NCBI GenBank assembly: GCA_021202985.1
Contig: JAJQCA010000088.1
Coordinates: 1 to 45,959 of the forward strand
Length of the DNA: 45,959 nt
Direction: 5' to 3'
Source: Alistipes sp.
GTDB lineage: Bacteria; Bacteroidota; Bacteroidia; Bacteroidales; Rikenellaceae
Part shown: piece by piece, positions 30,601 to 38,400 of the stretch
Layout of the letters: every line of letters starts with the position of its first letter
Position numbering within the stretch: the stretch's first letter is position 1
Notes under the pieces: generated by a model
Seen by the model: the letters and a program-made list of their open reading frames with translations, nothing else
Database searches by the model: none
What the model was told of the DNA's origin: nothing
Position numbers and translations under genes: made by a program

Positions 30601-31767
30601 CCCGGCCAGCTCCGCGAGAAAGTCTTCGAACGTTTCTACCAGGTGGAAAACGACATAAACCACGACTTTTCGCAGACCGGTACGGGCATCGGCCTGTCGC
30701 TCACGCGATATATTGTAGAAGCCCACCACGGCACGATACGGGTGGGCGATACCGGCGGCAAAGGTACCGTGTTTATCGTCCGGCTCCCGTGCGACGAGCA
30801 TCTGTTCGATCACGATGCGAGTGCGGATAAATCCCTGCCGGGGGAGAACGAGGCTCTCCCCGCCATCGCACCCGTGGACGGGTATACGGGAGAAGATGAG
30901 GATACGGCAATGCCCGGAATCAACGGGCACTCCTATTCCATCCTGATTGTGGAGGACGACCCGGTCCTTCTGCGGACCCTCGTTTCTATTTTCGACCCGC
31001 TCTGCAACGTCTACGAAGCCGCCGACGGGCGGCAGGGTTTGGAGATTGTGGCCAAGCATTCGCCGGACCTCGTGCTTTCGGACATGATGATGCCGGTAAT
31101 GGCCGGGGACGAGTTTTGCCGCCGGGTTAAGAACAATTTCGAAACGAGCCACATCCCCGTGGTTCTCCTTACCGCACTCGGCGGGGTGGACAACAGCATA
31201 CGGGGGTTCAACTGCGGTGCGGACGACTATATAACCAAACCCTTCAACGTGAAACTGCTCGTAGCCCGGTGTTTCGCCATCCTCAACAACCGCCGGATTA
31301 TGCAGGAAAAGTTCAGCCGGCAGGAGGAACCCTCCGCGCGGATGATAACCTCGAACGACCTCGACCGGGAGTTTATCGACCGGGTAATCGAAATAATCGA
31401 TGAGAATGTTACCGCGGGAAACCTGAATGTTTCGTTACTTTGTACCCGGCTGGGAATGAGCCGGACCAAACTGTTCAACAAAATAAAAGGAATTACGGGA
31501 CAGTCGCCCAACGAGTTTATTCAATCGATAAAACTTAAAACCGCCGCGCGGATGCTCCGGGAGAGGGCCGACCTCAACATCAGCGACATTGCTTACCTGC
31601 TGGGGTTCAGCTCCCTGAACTATTTCGGGAAATATTTCCGCAACGCCTTCGGGATATCCCCTACCGCATACCGGAACGGTCGGAGGCGTGAAGACGGCCC
31701 GGACGGCGGGGCCGGGGGAAGTCTGGAGGACGGACAGAAGTACAACCCCGATGGCGGGGGCGGGTAA
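27679..31767 (+). CDS. Hybrid two-component system sensor/AraC-type regulator (HTCS) of the pectin locus
   Basis: A 1363-residue single-chain regulator. After the signal peptide (1-22) comes a periplasmic sensor of two seven-bladed propellers with many LWIGT-type repeats (LLWIGTKEG, MWIGTFSG, MWLGTYYGG, LWIGTHQGG), then a Y_Y_Y immunoglobulin-like domain (to about 755) and one membrane helix at about 760-785. The cytoplasmic half has HisKA with phospho-accepting His823 in FFANISHELRTPL, an HATPase with DDGIGIPG and TGTGIGLSL, a receiver with Asp1135 in LVLSDMMMP and Lys in ITKPFN, and a C-terminal AraC helix-turn-helix (about 1255-1340, SRTKLFNKIKGITGQSP). HTCS proteins sense an oligosaccharide and activate their locus; divergence from susC points to that operon. 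The start at 27679 is supported by the promoter at 27648. Confidence 0.95.
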   Translation: MIILRLTALLAVLCSPFTAFAAGGSLDFHHLGPEAGLSQVTINGLYQDENGLLWIGTKEGVKYYDGSRVGSLNVPGLNTWITSGLVPTICGDGRGHLYINTDFDIVEYDLVCNTARTIFSQTDTSRPPGISFHYGQDGLWIGLEDGIYLYRDGRVSRYHTLDDGGEISSIHGMPDRVYAGTRDRGLISVDRRGIERRETGPMSEVISIYADDRGNVWCGTYSDGACRIAPSGEVTVFRRDGTRQSLSSDYVRALCQDSSGNMWIGTFSGLDIIDRKDGSVTAYGLSGNGRKGLSNLSIWAILRDRQGTMWLGTYYGGLDYCNPDTDRFEHHDLGFNAGNGYSVVSTVATDRRGDLWLGTEGNGLVRMDGRTREYSFVEGYPFSRYNIKSLHYDPADDRLWIGTHQGGLFRYDIARNECIHYPVNPHDATSRSESVHDIAPYRGGLLLGTLLGVYYMDPEGTVSPQEILSRSVFEANAILVSGRGNIWVAGNDLCMFDPDTWEVHRYGDRLETVAPGGKLPTTTLYEDSAGRICIGTAGHGMLVHDPADGSFTRYHKGNCDLSGDYVGAIYQTADGNYLVGTNAGLSYLDRENMRSYIFNSANGFPLHSMMPGCIVAMSDTDEIALGGLNGMAVVPEGSLMSGDRPFDLYLSGLSVNNRPVAAGDSTGILCKRLTYTDRITLRYRENNIAIEVGSDNLANLGQPLHQYMLSGFDREWVTYSPDMPVRYMNLPYGNYEFRARAVLFGSGEEREVRLGIVVRPPLYAAWFAYLFYMVMAAGIVGWVVYFFRSRLLLRTSLEFERREKEQSERVSQGKLRFFANISHELRTPLTLIMAQLELMLGTGKLSREQHSRLSGIYDGSRRMAGLVNELLDFMKFDQGKFRLRVSHCDVVRFVDTVYASFSALAIRKSIKFTMHSETDSLYLWFDKVQMLKVFNNLLANAFKYTGTGGHITLTISAVEDGHVSISVADDGIGIPGQLREKVFERFYQVENDINHDFSQTGTGIGLSLTRYIVEAHHGTIRVGDTGGKGTVFIVRLPCDEHLFDHDASADKSLPGENEALPAIAPVDGYTGEDEDTAMPGINGHSYSILIVEDDPVLLRTLVSIFDPLCNVYEAADGRQGLEIVAKHSPDLVLSDMMMPVMAGDEFCRRVKNNFETSHIPVVLLTALGGVDNSIRGFNCGADDYITKPFNVKLLVARCFAILNNRRIMQEKFSRQEEPSARMITSNDLDREFIDRVIEIIDENVTAGNLNVSLLCTRLGMSRTKLFNKIKGITGQSPNEFIQSIKLKTAARMLRERADLNISDIAYLLGFSSLNYFGKYFRNAFGISPTAYRNGRRREDGPDGGAGGSLEDGQKYNPDGGGG

Positions 31768-31787
31768 CGTTTGATATAGGAAAAAAG

Positions 31788-32636
31788 ATGAGAAAAAGAC
31801 TTGTTTTACTCTGCGTCGCGGCAACTGCCGTTGCGGGCGGATGTGCCCGAACCGCAGACAGTACCGGTGAAGCACCTGAAATGAAAAGCTATGAAAGGAT
31901 AGCGACCGTAAGGTTGACGGTCGCGGAAGGAAAGCGACTTATCGCTAAAGGTATCGCGGCCAATCCGGCCGTACGCGACAGGCTGGAGAAAGGCATCGTG
32001 ATAATAACACGGGGCACCACCAACACCTATATCGCCGAGCAGCTCGCTGGGTTGGATGCTCCCCGGGGCGCGTTCGTCACGGGCCATATCGTACCCAACG
32101 GGTCGCGGGGGGTAAGTGCGGGCACCGAACCGGTGGGAGAGATTATCCTGCTCGAGGGCAAACGGTCGGACATCGGCTATTCGGAAGCGCTGGCAATGAT
32201 GGGTCCGGACGATATAGTATTCAAAGGGGCAAACATGCTCAATTACAGTCTCGGCCAGGCGGCGGTGAATATCGGCGCCCCGGACGGCGGGACAGTAGGC
32301 AGGCTCAGGGCTTATACCGACAAGGGAAACCGCCGCTGGATTGTACCCGTGGGCCTTGAAAAGGATACTTCGTGGGACCTTACCCTATGCGCCCGGGTGG
32401 CGGACGACGAGGATGCCGACAGGACCGGAACCGTGCTTCTGAACATTAAGCAAGGCGATATTTACACCGAAATAGAGGCCATCCGCGAATTTGCGGACGT
32501 GGACGTCTACCCTGCGGCGACGGGCGGAGTCCGCGGCGCCGAAGGCGGAGTGTCGCTGATGATTTGCGGCAGCCGCGAGCAGGTGGAGGCAGCCCTGGAA
32601 GCTGTCGCCGCCGTGTACGGGGAGGAGACGTTTTAG
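31788..32636 (+). CDS. Unrecognised lipoprotein with enzyme-like conserved blocks
   Basis: A 282-residue protein with a lipobox (AVAGGC, Cys19). The mature part has blocks that look like a conserved soluble metabolite-binding or enzyme domain and not a typical surface beta-protein: VAEGKRLIAKGIA, IVIITRGTTNTYIAEQL, DDIVFKGANMLNY, GAPDGGTVGR and RRWIVPVGLEKD. My impression is that similar blocks occur in uncharacterised cytosolic proteins of Firmicutes and archaea, but I cannot name a family. It starts 20 bases after the hybrid sensor gene, so it may be co-transcribed with it, though no link to pectin is visible. Function unknown. Confidence 0.7.
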   Translation: MRKRLVLLCVAATAVAGGCARTADSTGEAPEMKSYERIATVRLTVAEGKRLIAKGIAANPAVRDRLEKGIVIITRGTTNTYIAEQLAGLDAPRGAFVTGHIVPNGSRGVSAGTEPVGEIILLEGKRSDIGYSEALAMMGPDDIVFKGANMLNYSLGQAAVNIGAPDGGTVGRLRAYTDKGNRRWIVPVGLEKDTSWDLTLCARVADDEDADRTGTVLLNIKQGDIYTEIEAIREFADVDVYPAATGGVRGAEGGVSLMICGSREQVEAALEAVAAVYGEETF

Positions 32637-32654
32637 AAATCGGGGTGCGGCTTT

Positions 32655-33329
32655 ATGACGAAATTCAGTATGCCCACTACCGGAATCATGAACAGCAACG
32701 AAACCCTACCGGAAGTTTTCTATATCTTCACCGACAGGGAAAACTTCCTGACGATGCACAACCTGAAAATCGGTAAATGCATTTTCTCGGCGGCATTCTC
32801 GCAACTTTCATTAAAGGATTCCGGTTTTATCAAAGCTTACCTGAAGGGGGAGCTAGACTATTTACCGTTCATACCCAATCCCGTGATGGATGGCCGGTTG
32901 TTTTCGATGTTCAATAACAGCGTCACGTCCCAGTATCGTGTGGAATACAACTGCGAATTATACCGCCGGTACAATAACCCGACGTTCCCGTCCCGCCTTT
33001 CCGCCTGTTATGCATTCGGTGATTACGAGTCGTGTGAATCGGTCAATAAAATTTACGGTTGGGATATCGGCTCAGTACAAAGATTCCGCCTCGAACCGAG
33101 TCCCTTCAACAGGGTGGCTAAAGTGAATATGGAAATCGTGTCGCTGATGCGCTACGCGGAGCGATGTTCGATGTCCGATCCGCAAACGTTGAATCTTATC
33201 TGGGGGCATTACTGGAACGGCGGCGGCAATATGGAATTGGAATTACCCACGGTGGACGGAAGGGAAGTTTTCAAAACGGGAGTAATCTGGGAATATTTAG
33301 TCGAAGGTAAACTTGTACTTATCGATTGA
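32655..33329 (+). CDS. Hypothetical protein, possibly DUF2441-like
   Basis: A 224-residue cytosolic protein without signal peptide. Residues VFYIFTDRENFLTMHNL near the start and NPTFPSRLSACYAFGDYESCE in the middle resemble the layout of DUF2441 proteins (a fold distantly like ADP-ribosyltransferases), but the match is by eye only. The C-terminal half has aromatic-rich LIWGHYWNGGGNMELELPTVDGREVF. An alternative start at 32688 (MNSNETLPE) is equally credible and fits the conserved region better. It begins 18 bases after the lipoprotein gene and is followed by a terminator in the opposite sense and tRNA-Leu. Confidence 0.6.
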   Translation: MTKFSMPTTGIMNSNETLPEVFYIFTDRENFLTMHNLKIGKCIFSAAFSQLSLKDSGFIKAYLKGELDYLPFIPNPVMDGRLFSMFNNSVTSQYRVEYNCELYRRYNNPTFPSRLSACYAFGDYESCESVNKIYGWDIGSVQRFRLEPSPFNRVAKVNMEIVSLMRYAERCSMSDPQTLNLIWGHYWNGGGNMELELPTVDGREVFKTGVIWEYLVEGKLVLID

Positions 33330-33355
33330 AAGCTTCTATTTTTCCCTGAGGTACG

Positions 33356-33392
33356 AAAAAAAGGAATTTCTGAACAAATTCAGGAATTCCTT
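33356..33392 (-). terminator. Terminator of tRNA-Leu(CAA)
   Basis: AAGGAATTTCTGAA and TTCAGGAATTCCTT form a 14-pair stem (one G-T) with a CAAA loop; on the minus strand it is followed by TTTTT. It begins nine bases beyond the 3' end of the tRNA. Confidence 0.8.
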
Positions 33393-33400
33393 TTCTTACG

Positions 33401-33482
33401 TACCCGGAGCGGGAATCGAACCCGCACGGATCGCTCCACTGGTGTTTGAGACCAGCGCGTCTACCAATTCCGCCATCCGGGC
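33401..33482 (-). tRNA. tRNA-Leu (CAA anticodon)
   Basis: On the minus strand: acceptor GCCCGGA pairing with TCCGGGT (terminal G-U), D arm with AATTGGTAGA, anticodon stem-loop CTGGT-CTCAAAC-ACCAG with anticodon CAA, a class II variable arm and a T arm with GGTTCGATTCC. CCA is not encoded. It decodes UUG. Confidence 0.95.
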
Positions 33483-33676
33483 ATATACCGTACTCTTTGT
33501 ATCCCCAAGTAAACCGTCACGGGGTTTCCGATAGGGACAGCAAATATACTAAAAATAGGCAATTAACAAAAGAAGGTATGTCCTGCCGCCCTTAACCGGT
33601 AAAGGATTCCCCGGTTTCCGTTTAAAATTATTAACTTGCGGTTCTTTTATGCAAGTACGGGATTTAAACTTTTGAC

Positions 33677-34555
33677 ATGGAATATACCTCGAAATTAAAC
33701 GAATATGCCGCCGTGCCGTCGTCGCCGGAGATTAAAAAAATAGTCTCAGACGCGGAAGCCGGCGCGAAAGCCAACTGCAACGCGGACGTCTACAAGTTGT
33801 GTTACAGTTGTATAGACCTGACTTCGCTGAACACCACGGACAACGACCGGCAAATAAGAGAGTTCACCGAAAAGACTGTAGCTTTCAACGAGAGGTTCCC
33901 GGATATCCCGAATGTGGCCTCGATTTGCGTCTATCCTAACTTTGTAGAGACCGTAGGGCTTGCCGCGGGGGACTCCGGAATCAGGATAACCAGTGTCGCG
34001 GGAGGGTTCCCGTCATCCCAGACGTTCCTCGAAGTCAAGATGCTTGAGACGGCGATGGCCGTGGAAAGCGGCGCGGACGAAATAGATATTGTAATCAACG
34101 TAGGGCACATGCTCGAAGGTGAGTATGAGGAGCTTGCAAACGAGGTGGAAATACTGCGCAGGGAAGCCGGCGAGGATACCGTATTCAAGGTCATCATAGA
34201 ATCGGGCGCTTTACAGACGCCGGAACTGATTTACCGGGCATCGGTACTTTCGATGCTGGCCGGTGCCGATTTCGTTAAGACCTCTACCGGTAAGATTCCG
34301 GTGGCGGCCACTCCCGAAGCCGCGGCGACGATGTGTACGGCCATCCGGGATTACCATGCAAGCACGGGCCGGAAGGTGGGATTCAAGGCTGCCGGCGGGG
34401 TCAGGACCCCGGAAGATGCGGCACTATATTATACCATCGTAGAGAATATCCTCGGAAGTGATTGGTTGACTCCCGCACTTTTCCGTATAGGGGCAAGCTC
34501 GGCGGCCAATAACATCATTTCCGGAATAGCGGGAGAAGAAATAAAATATTACTGA
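33677..34555 (+). CDS. deoC: Deoxyribose-phosphate aldolase
   Basis: A 292-residue cytosolic enzyme that splits 2-deoxyribose 5-phosphate into glyceraldehyde 3-phosphate and acetaldehyde in deoxynucleoside catabolism. Family marks: CYSCIDLTSLNTTD near the start, ICVYPNFV, VAGGFPSSQT, DEIDIVINVGHMLEG, the Schiff-base Lys201 in FVKTSTGKIP and the second catalytic Lys in VGFKAAGGVRTPEDA. The N-terminus is about 30 residues longer than in the Escherichia coli enzyme, as is usual for the longer bacterial group. It stands alone and is followed by a strong terminator. Confidence 0.96.
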   Translation: MEYTSKLNEYAAVPSSPEIKKIVSDAEAGAKANCNADVYKLCYSCIDLTSLNTTDNDRQIREFTEKTVAFNERFPDIPNVASICVYPNFVETVGLAAGDSGIRITSVAGGFPSSQTFLEVKMLETAMAVESGADEIDIVINVGHMLEGEYEELANEVEILRREAGEDTVFKVIIESGALQTPELIYRASVLSMLAGADFVKTSTGKIPVAATPEAAATMCTAIRDYHASTGRKVGFKAAGGVRTPEDAALYYTIVENILGSDWLTPALFRIGASSAANNIISGIAGEEIKYY

Positions 34556-34592
34556 TAATCATTGTATTACCAGAATTAATATCTACATTTAT

Positions 34593-34617
34593 CCCGTCAA
34601 CACGACGGGATTTTTTT
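34593..34617 (+). terminator. Terminator of deoC
   Basis: CCCGTC and GACGGG pair around an AACAC loop and are followed by A and seven T residues. Confidence 0.9.
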
Positions 34618-34686
34618 GTGGACTACATTAACACACCCGGATTTACCCTCCCAACATACTTCATAACCTTTAAATTTTAACTTCCC

Positions 34687-36142
34687 ATGAAAAAACTATT
34701 AACCCTTCTTACTGTCTTGTTGGTTATATCCTGCACCAACATTACCGTCGACATACCAGATGGCGAATCAACAGAGTCGGCCCACTCGGGCAAATATTAC
34801 AGCATCGATGAGGCCAAATCAATGGTCTATCAATGGATGGACATTCTTGAAGGACCCGGAACCCGCTCCGGAAAAGCAAGAGAAATTACCGGTACCGAAG
34901 TAATTACAGGGGCGGTCGTCCCTACCCGGAGTTCATACTACGGTGTTTCTTCCTCGGACACCTTACTTTACGTCTTCAATTTCGGGGATAATGACGGTTA
35001 TTCGGTTGTTTCGCCAATTATCCATGATAAGGATAGTAATCTATCAGGGAACAACATTCTTTGTATCACCGAATCCGGAAATATGTCCGGTATCCTTTCC
35101 GTTGCGGCGGCTATGGACGAGGATTATGACCCGTACATGAGCCCCTTTGATGATAGTGATGATGAGTATCTCGACGACGACCCGTATGACGGGGACGCTT
35201 TGGACGGGGAAGAAGATGGCAGCGGCTTCATTACCGCACTTCTGATACAATCCGGAATAATGCCGGTAAAAGCCGAAGACCCTAAACAGCCAATTGACCC
35301 TAATAATCCAGGCGGTTACGCTCCTGGAGGAGGAGATGGAAGTTACACGGGAGGCAATGGAAGCGGATGGACCAACTGGTCTCAAATCGGGGGGATAGAT
35401 CCTTTACTAGAGACCAAATGGGACCAGAAAAGCCCTTATAGGGATATGGTACAAGGCAACATATTCTATGGTGATAATCGCTATCCTGCCGGATGCGTTG
35501 CCATTGCCATGTGCCAAATATGTGCTTATTATGAATATCCGAAAACTTTTTGGGGCCAGACTCTCGATTGGTCACAAATGAAAACCGTAGGTGTATTCAA
35601 TAACGGGAGAATAAATATGGGAACATCAGAGGCACAAAAAAGTGTTGCCACATTTATAGCCAATACAGGTTTATGTGCAGGTTTGAACTATAGTAAAAGC
35701 GGAACAAGTGGTAGCGCAAGAAAAGCTAAATTTGCTTTCAAAGAAATGGGTTATAAGAATTTAAAAAAGTACCTTGGTTATAAAGACGGCAAAATACTTA
35801 ACATGCTTAAAGACGGTCGTCCGGTATTTTTAACAGCAGTAAGGAAAGAAACTATATTTAAATGGAGCGGACATGCTTGGGTGCTCGACGGATACCGGGA
35901 ATTCCAGAGATTCAAAATAAGCAATGTCACAACAACTCAAAAAAATGAGTTGGGTACATTGTAATTTCGGCTGGACCGGCCAACACGACGGTTGGTATAA
36001 TAACGAAGCTACTTTTAAATTATCCACCCATATGGAGGATTACGACACAGATATAGGTGATCAATATTTGCCCGGTGATTCAATGGCAGACTATAACTAT
36101 AAATTCTTTTTCAGAATATTAACGATGGATAAGCCGAAATGA
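34687..36142 (+). pseudogene. C10-family (streptopain-type) cysteine protease lipoprotein with a frameshift near its C-terminus
   Basis: The first frame (34687-35964, 425 residues) has a lipobox (Cys16), a propeptide (Spi-like, about residues 35-130), an unusual acidic/Gly-Pro linker (about 150-235, with runs of Asp) and the catalytic domain with Cys270 in PAGCVAIAMCQ and His396 in SGHAWVLDGY. It then stops. The missing end of the domain (MSWVHCNFGWTGQHDGWY, up to 36142) continues in the next frame. The shift is at seven A residues at 35939-35945; with six A the two parts join as TTQKMSWVHC. So this is a one-base insertion in a homopolymer: a broken gene, a phase-variable one, or a sequencing error. 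Both catalytic residues lie before the break. The fold would lack its last strands without the tail. Bases look AT-richer than in neighbours. Confidence 0.85.
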
Positions 36143-36873
36143 AAACTTCTATTTTAATCATCTTTATATTGGCATTTTATCTTTCTGCCTGCTATCCGGA
36201 GAAAGATTATTATACTATGAAAACGGACTCGTACGTTTTATTTTATCATAAACTGGAGAAAATAAACATTATTTCACATGAACCGGGCATAATTCAACTT
36301 TGCTTTAATGCGGCGTCGGATGTAGAATATTCTAAATCAAAAAATTATTCTATTTACAGGTCATTATGTGAAAAACACAACGACATAACTTACGACAGGA
36401 AAGTGAAGGTCAGTATACCTAGTGACCATAATCGTTTTATGGCTCAGGACTTTGTTTCTATCGAAATCCAAAGTGACCAGGATTTCGACGATGAACATCC
36501 CGTCGGGAGTTCACTGGGTGATATAACAACATTTTACAGTATGTCCCCTTATAAGTATATACAGAGCGGATATCAGAAAGAATTCGATTGGCCGAGTTTT
36601 GAATTTAACGATTTTTATGTTAACCTGTTTTACGTAAGCAGCACACAAAACCGCAGCACCTTATACCCTGTCTATGAATTTGTTAGCGACTTAAACTATG
36701 AACAGTTAAAGATACTCGGAACCGGGGAAGTAAGAGGAATAACAAATACCCTGTTCGGTTATATTAAATTTACCCAGTATCCCGAAACCGAAATGGAGCA
36801 TAATATAACCGTTACTATGACCGACGACGAGGGACGGGTATATGAAAGTTCCGTGATTGTAAATTTTGAATGA
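36139..36873 (+). CDS. Small lipoprotein coupled to the C10 protease
   Basis: A 244-residue lipoprotein (lipobox YLSAC, Cys18) with no recognised domain; the mature chain is beta-rich with many aromatic residues and ends in a strand pair (HNITVTMTDDEGRVYESSVIVNF). Its ATG overlaps the stop of the protease tail (ATGA), so translation of the two was presumably coupled. In Bacteroides, C10 proteases are often encoded with small inhibitor-like proteins, so an inhibitor or partner role is possible but is inference from position. Codon use is AT-richer, as in the protease gene. Confidence 0.75.
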   Translation: MKTSILIIFILAFYLSACYPEKDYYTMKTDSYVLFYHKLEKINIISHEPGIIQLCFNAASDVEYSKSKNYSIYRSLCEKHNDITYDRKVKVSIPSDHNRFMAQDFVSIEIQSDQDFDDEHPVGSSLGDITTFYSMSPYKYIQSGYQKEFDWPSFEFNDFYVNLFYVSSTQNRSTLYPVYEFVSDLNYEQLKILGTGEVRGITNTLFGYIKFTQYPETEMEHNITVTMTDDEGRVYESSVIVNFE

Positions 36874-37313
36874 CTACTTTTCAGATCGACACTACGTCTC
36901 CTGCCTGTGTATACGGGCGGGAATGTATTGTGGTTCCACATAACCCATACCAAACATAATATATTTATATTAACTTTTATTGTCGGTTTACTTTACCGCT
37001 TCCACGACACTGTGGCTAGAGTATGTGGGCGAAAATCCAAATCCTGGGAACAGTAGCACGGTATATAATAAATTACGGCCATGAATTTCTCAACCGTTTC
37101 ATGTGGAACTGTCTTTTAATATCTTATTCCCGGAAAACTAAAACGTTTTAGGTTTAAGACTCGACCTCTCATAAAATTTATATCCGGGTGATAAATTTAG
37201 CATTTACCTGGACGGGGTAGTTATATCTTTATATATTTCCAAATACTTATCAGGCAGTTTATTTGCATCCTCCCGGATAAAATCAGTATCTTAGCGGATT
37301 TTTTCTTTACGGA
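36874..37313. other. 440-base AT-rich intergenic region
   Basis: No gene seen. It contains a perfect 14-base palindrome CTAAAACGTTTTAG at 37138-37151 and, at its right end, the promoter of the DHH gene. Confidence 0.5.
37262..37294 (+). promoter_or_regulatory. Promoter of the DHH phosphoesterase gene
   Basis: TTTG at 37262-37265, a 21-base spacer and TATCTTAG at 37287-37294; one mismatch to the -7 consensus. The start codon follows 19 bases later. Confidence 0.55.
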
Positions 37314-38345
37314 ATGGAACTGGATTCAGATAATTTATCGCAATTAAGGGAAATTGTTTACGGCGCTCCGTGCCGGATTACGGTAGTGTCGCATACCAAT
37401 CCCGACGGCGACGCAATAGGTTCTTCTCTGGCTTGGGCGGCTTTCCTGCGCTCGCACGGCCACACGGTGGAATGCGTAGTGCCGAACCGTTTCCCCTATT
37501 TCCTCGAATGGATGCCCAACATTTCCACCCTCCGGATTTTCAAAGACGACAAAAAGGGTGAAACAGCGGCATTTATCTCCTCGTCCGAAGTTATCTTCTG
37601 CCTTGACTTCAATTGTATAGACAGGCTGGAGGGATTAGGCGAAACCATCCAGGCCAATACCAACGCCCGTTTCGTATTGATCGACCATCACCTCGACCCT
37701 CCCGAAGGTTACGATATATATTTCACCTCCCCGGCCTATTCGTCCACCAGTTTCCTCGTATACCAGCTTATCTGCGCCCTCGACGGCGAGCAGGCCATCG
37801 ACAAAGAGATGGGTGAGAACCTGTTTGTGGGGATGATGACCGATACGGGCAATTTCTCGTTCAGCAACCTCTCGGCGGATCTGTTCGAAACGGTGGCGGC
37901 GCTGGTAAGGCGGGGACTGGATATCCCGCGCATCCATTCGCTGGTCTATAACAGTTTCACCGTCGACCGGGTAAAGCTTCTCGGGTACGCCCTGAACAAG
38001 ATGGAGACCCTACGTGTGAACGGTACCGGGATTGCCTATATAACCCTGAGGGAAGCGGAACTGCGGAAATTCAATTTCCAGCAGGGCGACAGCGAAGGAT
38101 TCGTTAACTACCCCCTTACGGTGCGGGACCTGCATATGTCAGTAATATTCATCGAGACCCGGAATTTTATCCGAATATCACTTCGTTCGCGCGGAGACGT
38201 GGACGTGAGCCGCTTCGCAAAGGTCTATTTCGGCGGCGGCGGCCATAAGAACGCCTCCGGCGGGAAATCATACAAATCCTTGCCGGAAACGATTACCTAC
38301 TTCCGCAAGTGCCTCCGGGAATATTTCGGAGAGGCGGAACAATAA
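37314..38345 (+). CDS. DHH/DHHA1 phosphoesterase (NrnA-like oligoribonuclease/pAp phosphatase)
   Basis: A 343-residue cytosolic enzyme. The DHH domain shows VVSHTNPDGDAIGSSLAW, FCLDFNCIDRL and FVLIDHHLDPP, and MMTDTGNFSFSN; the C-terminal DHHA1 domain has the substrate loop GGGGHKNASGG. This is the NrnA layout: degradation of short oligoribonucleotides (nano-RNA) and dephosphorylation of 3'-phosphoadenosine 5'-phosphate, with manganese ions bound by the Asp/His residues. Length and motif order are normal. It has its own promoter. Confidence 0.92.
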   Translation: MELDSDNLSQLREIVYGAPCRITVVSHTNPDGDAIGSSLAWAAFLRSHGHTVECVVPNRFPYFLEWMPNISTLRIFKDDKKGETAAFISSSEVIFCLDFNCIDRLEGLGETIQANTNARFVLIDHHLDPPEGYDIYFTSPAYSSTSFLVYQLICALDGEQAIDKEMGENLFVGMMTDTGNFSFSNLSADLFETVAALVRRGLDIPRIHSLVYNSFTVDRVKLLGYALNKMETLRVNGTGIAYITLREAELRKFNFQQGDSEGFVNYPLTVRDLHMSVIFIETRNFIRISLRSRGDVDVSRFAKVYFGGGGHKNASGGKSYKSLPETITYFRKCLREYFGEAEQ

Positions 38346-38352
38346 TTTTCAG

Positions 38353-38360
38353 TATCTTTA
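38353..38360 (+). promoter_or_regulatory. Possible -7 element for the cupin gene
   Basis: TATCTTTA fits the -7 consensus except the last base and lies 40 bases before the ATG at 38401. The -33 region is not convincing. Confidence 0.35.
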
Positions 38361-38400
38361 TATTAACGTTTGGTTTACCGTACGTCTCGAACACTACGGT

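Noticed and set aside
33401-37310. tRNA-Leu(CAA) as attachment site of an integrated element covering the AT-rich protease genes
   Set aside because: No integrase, no repeat of the tRNA 3' end was noticed downstream, and deoC in between looks native.
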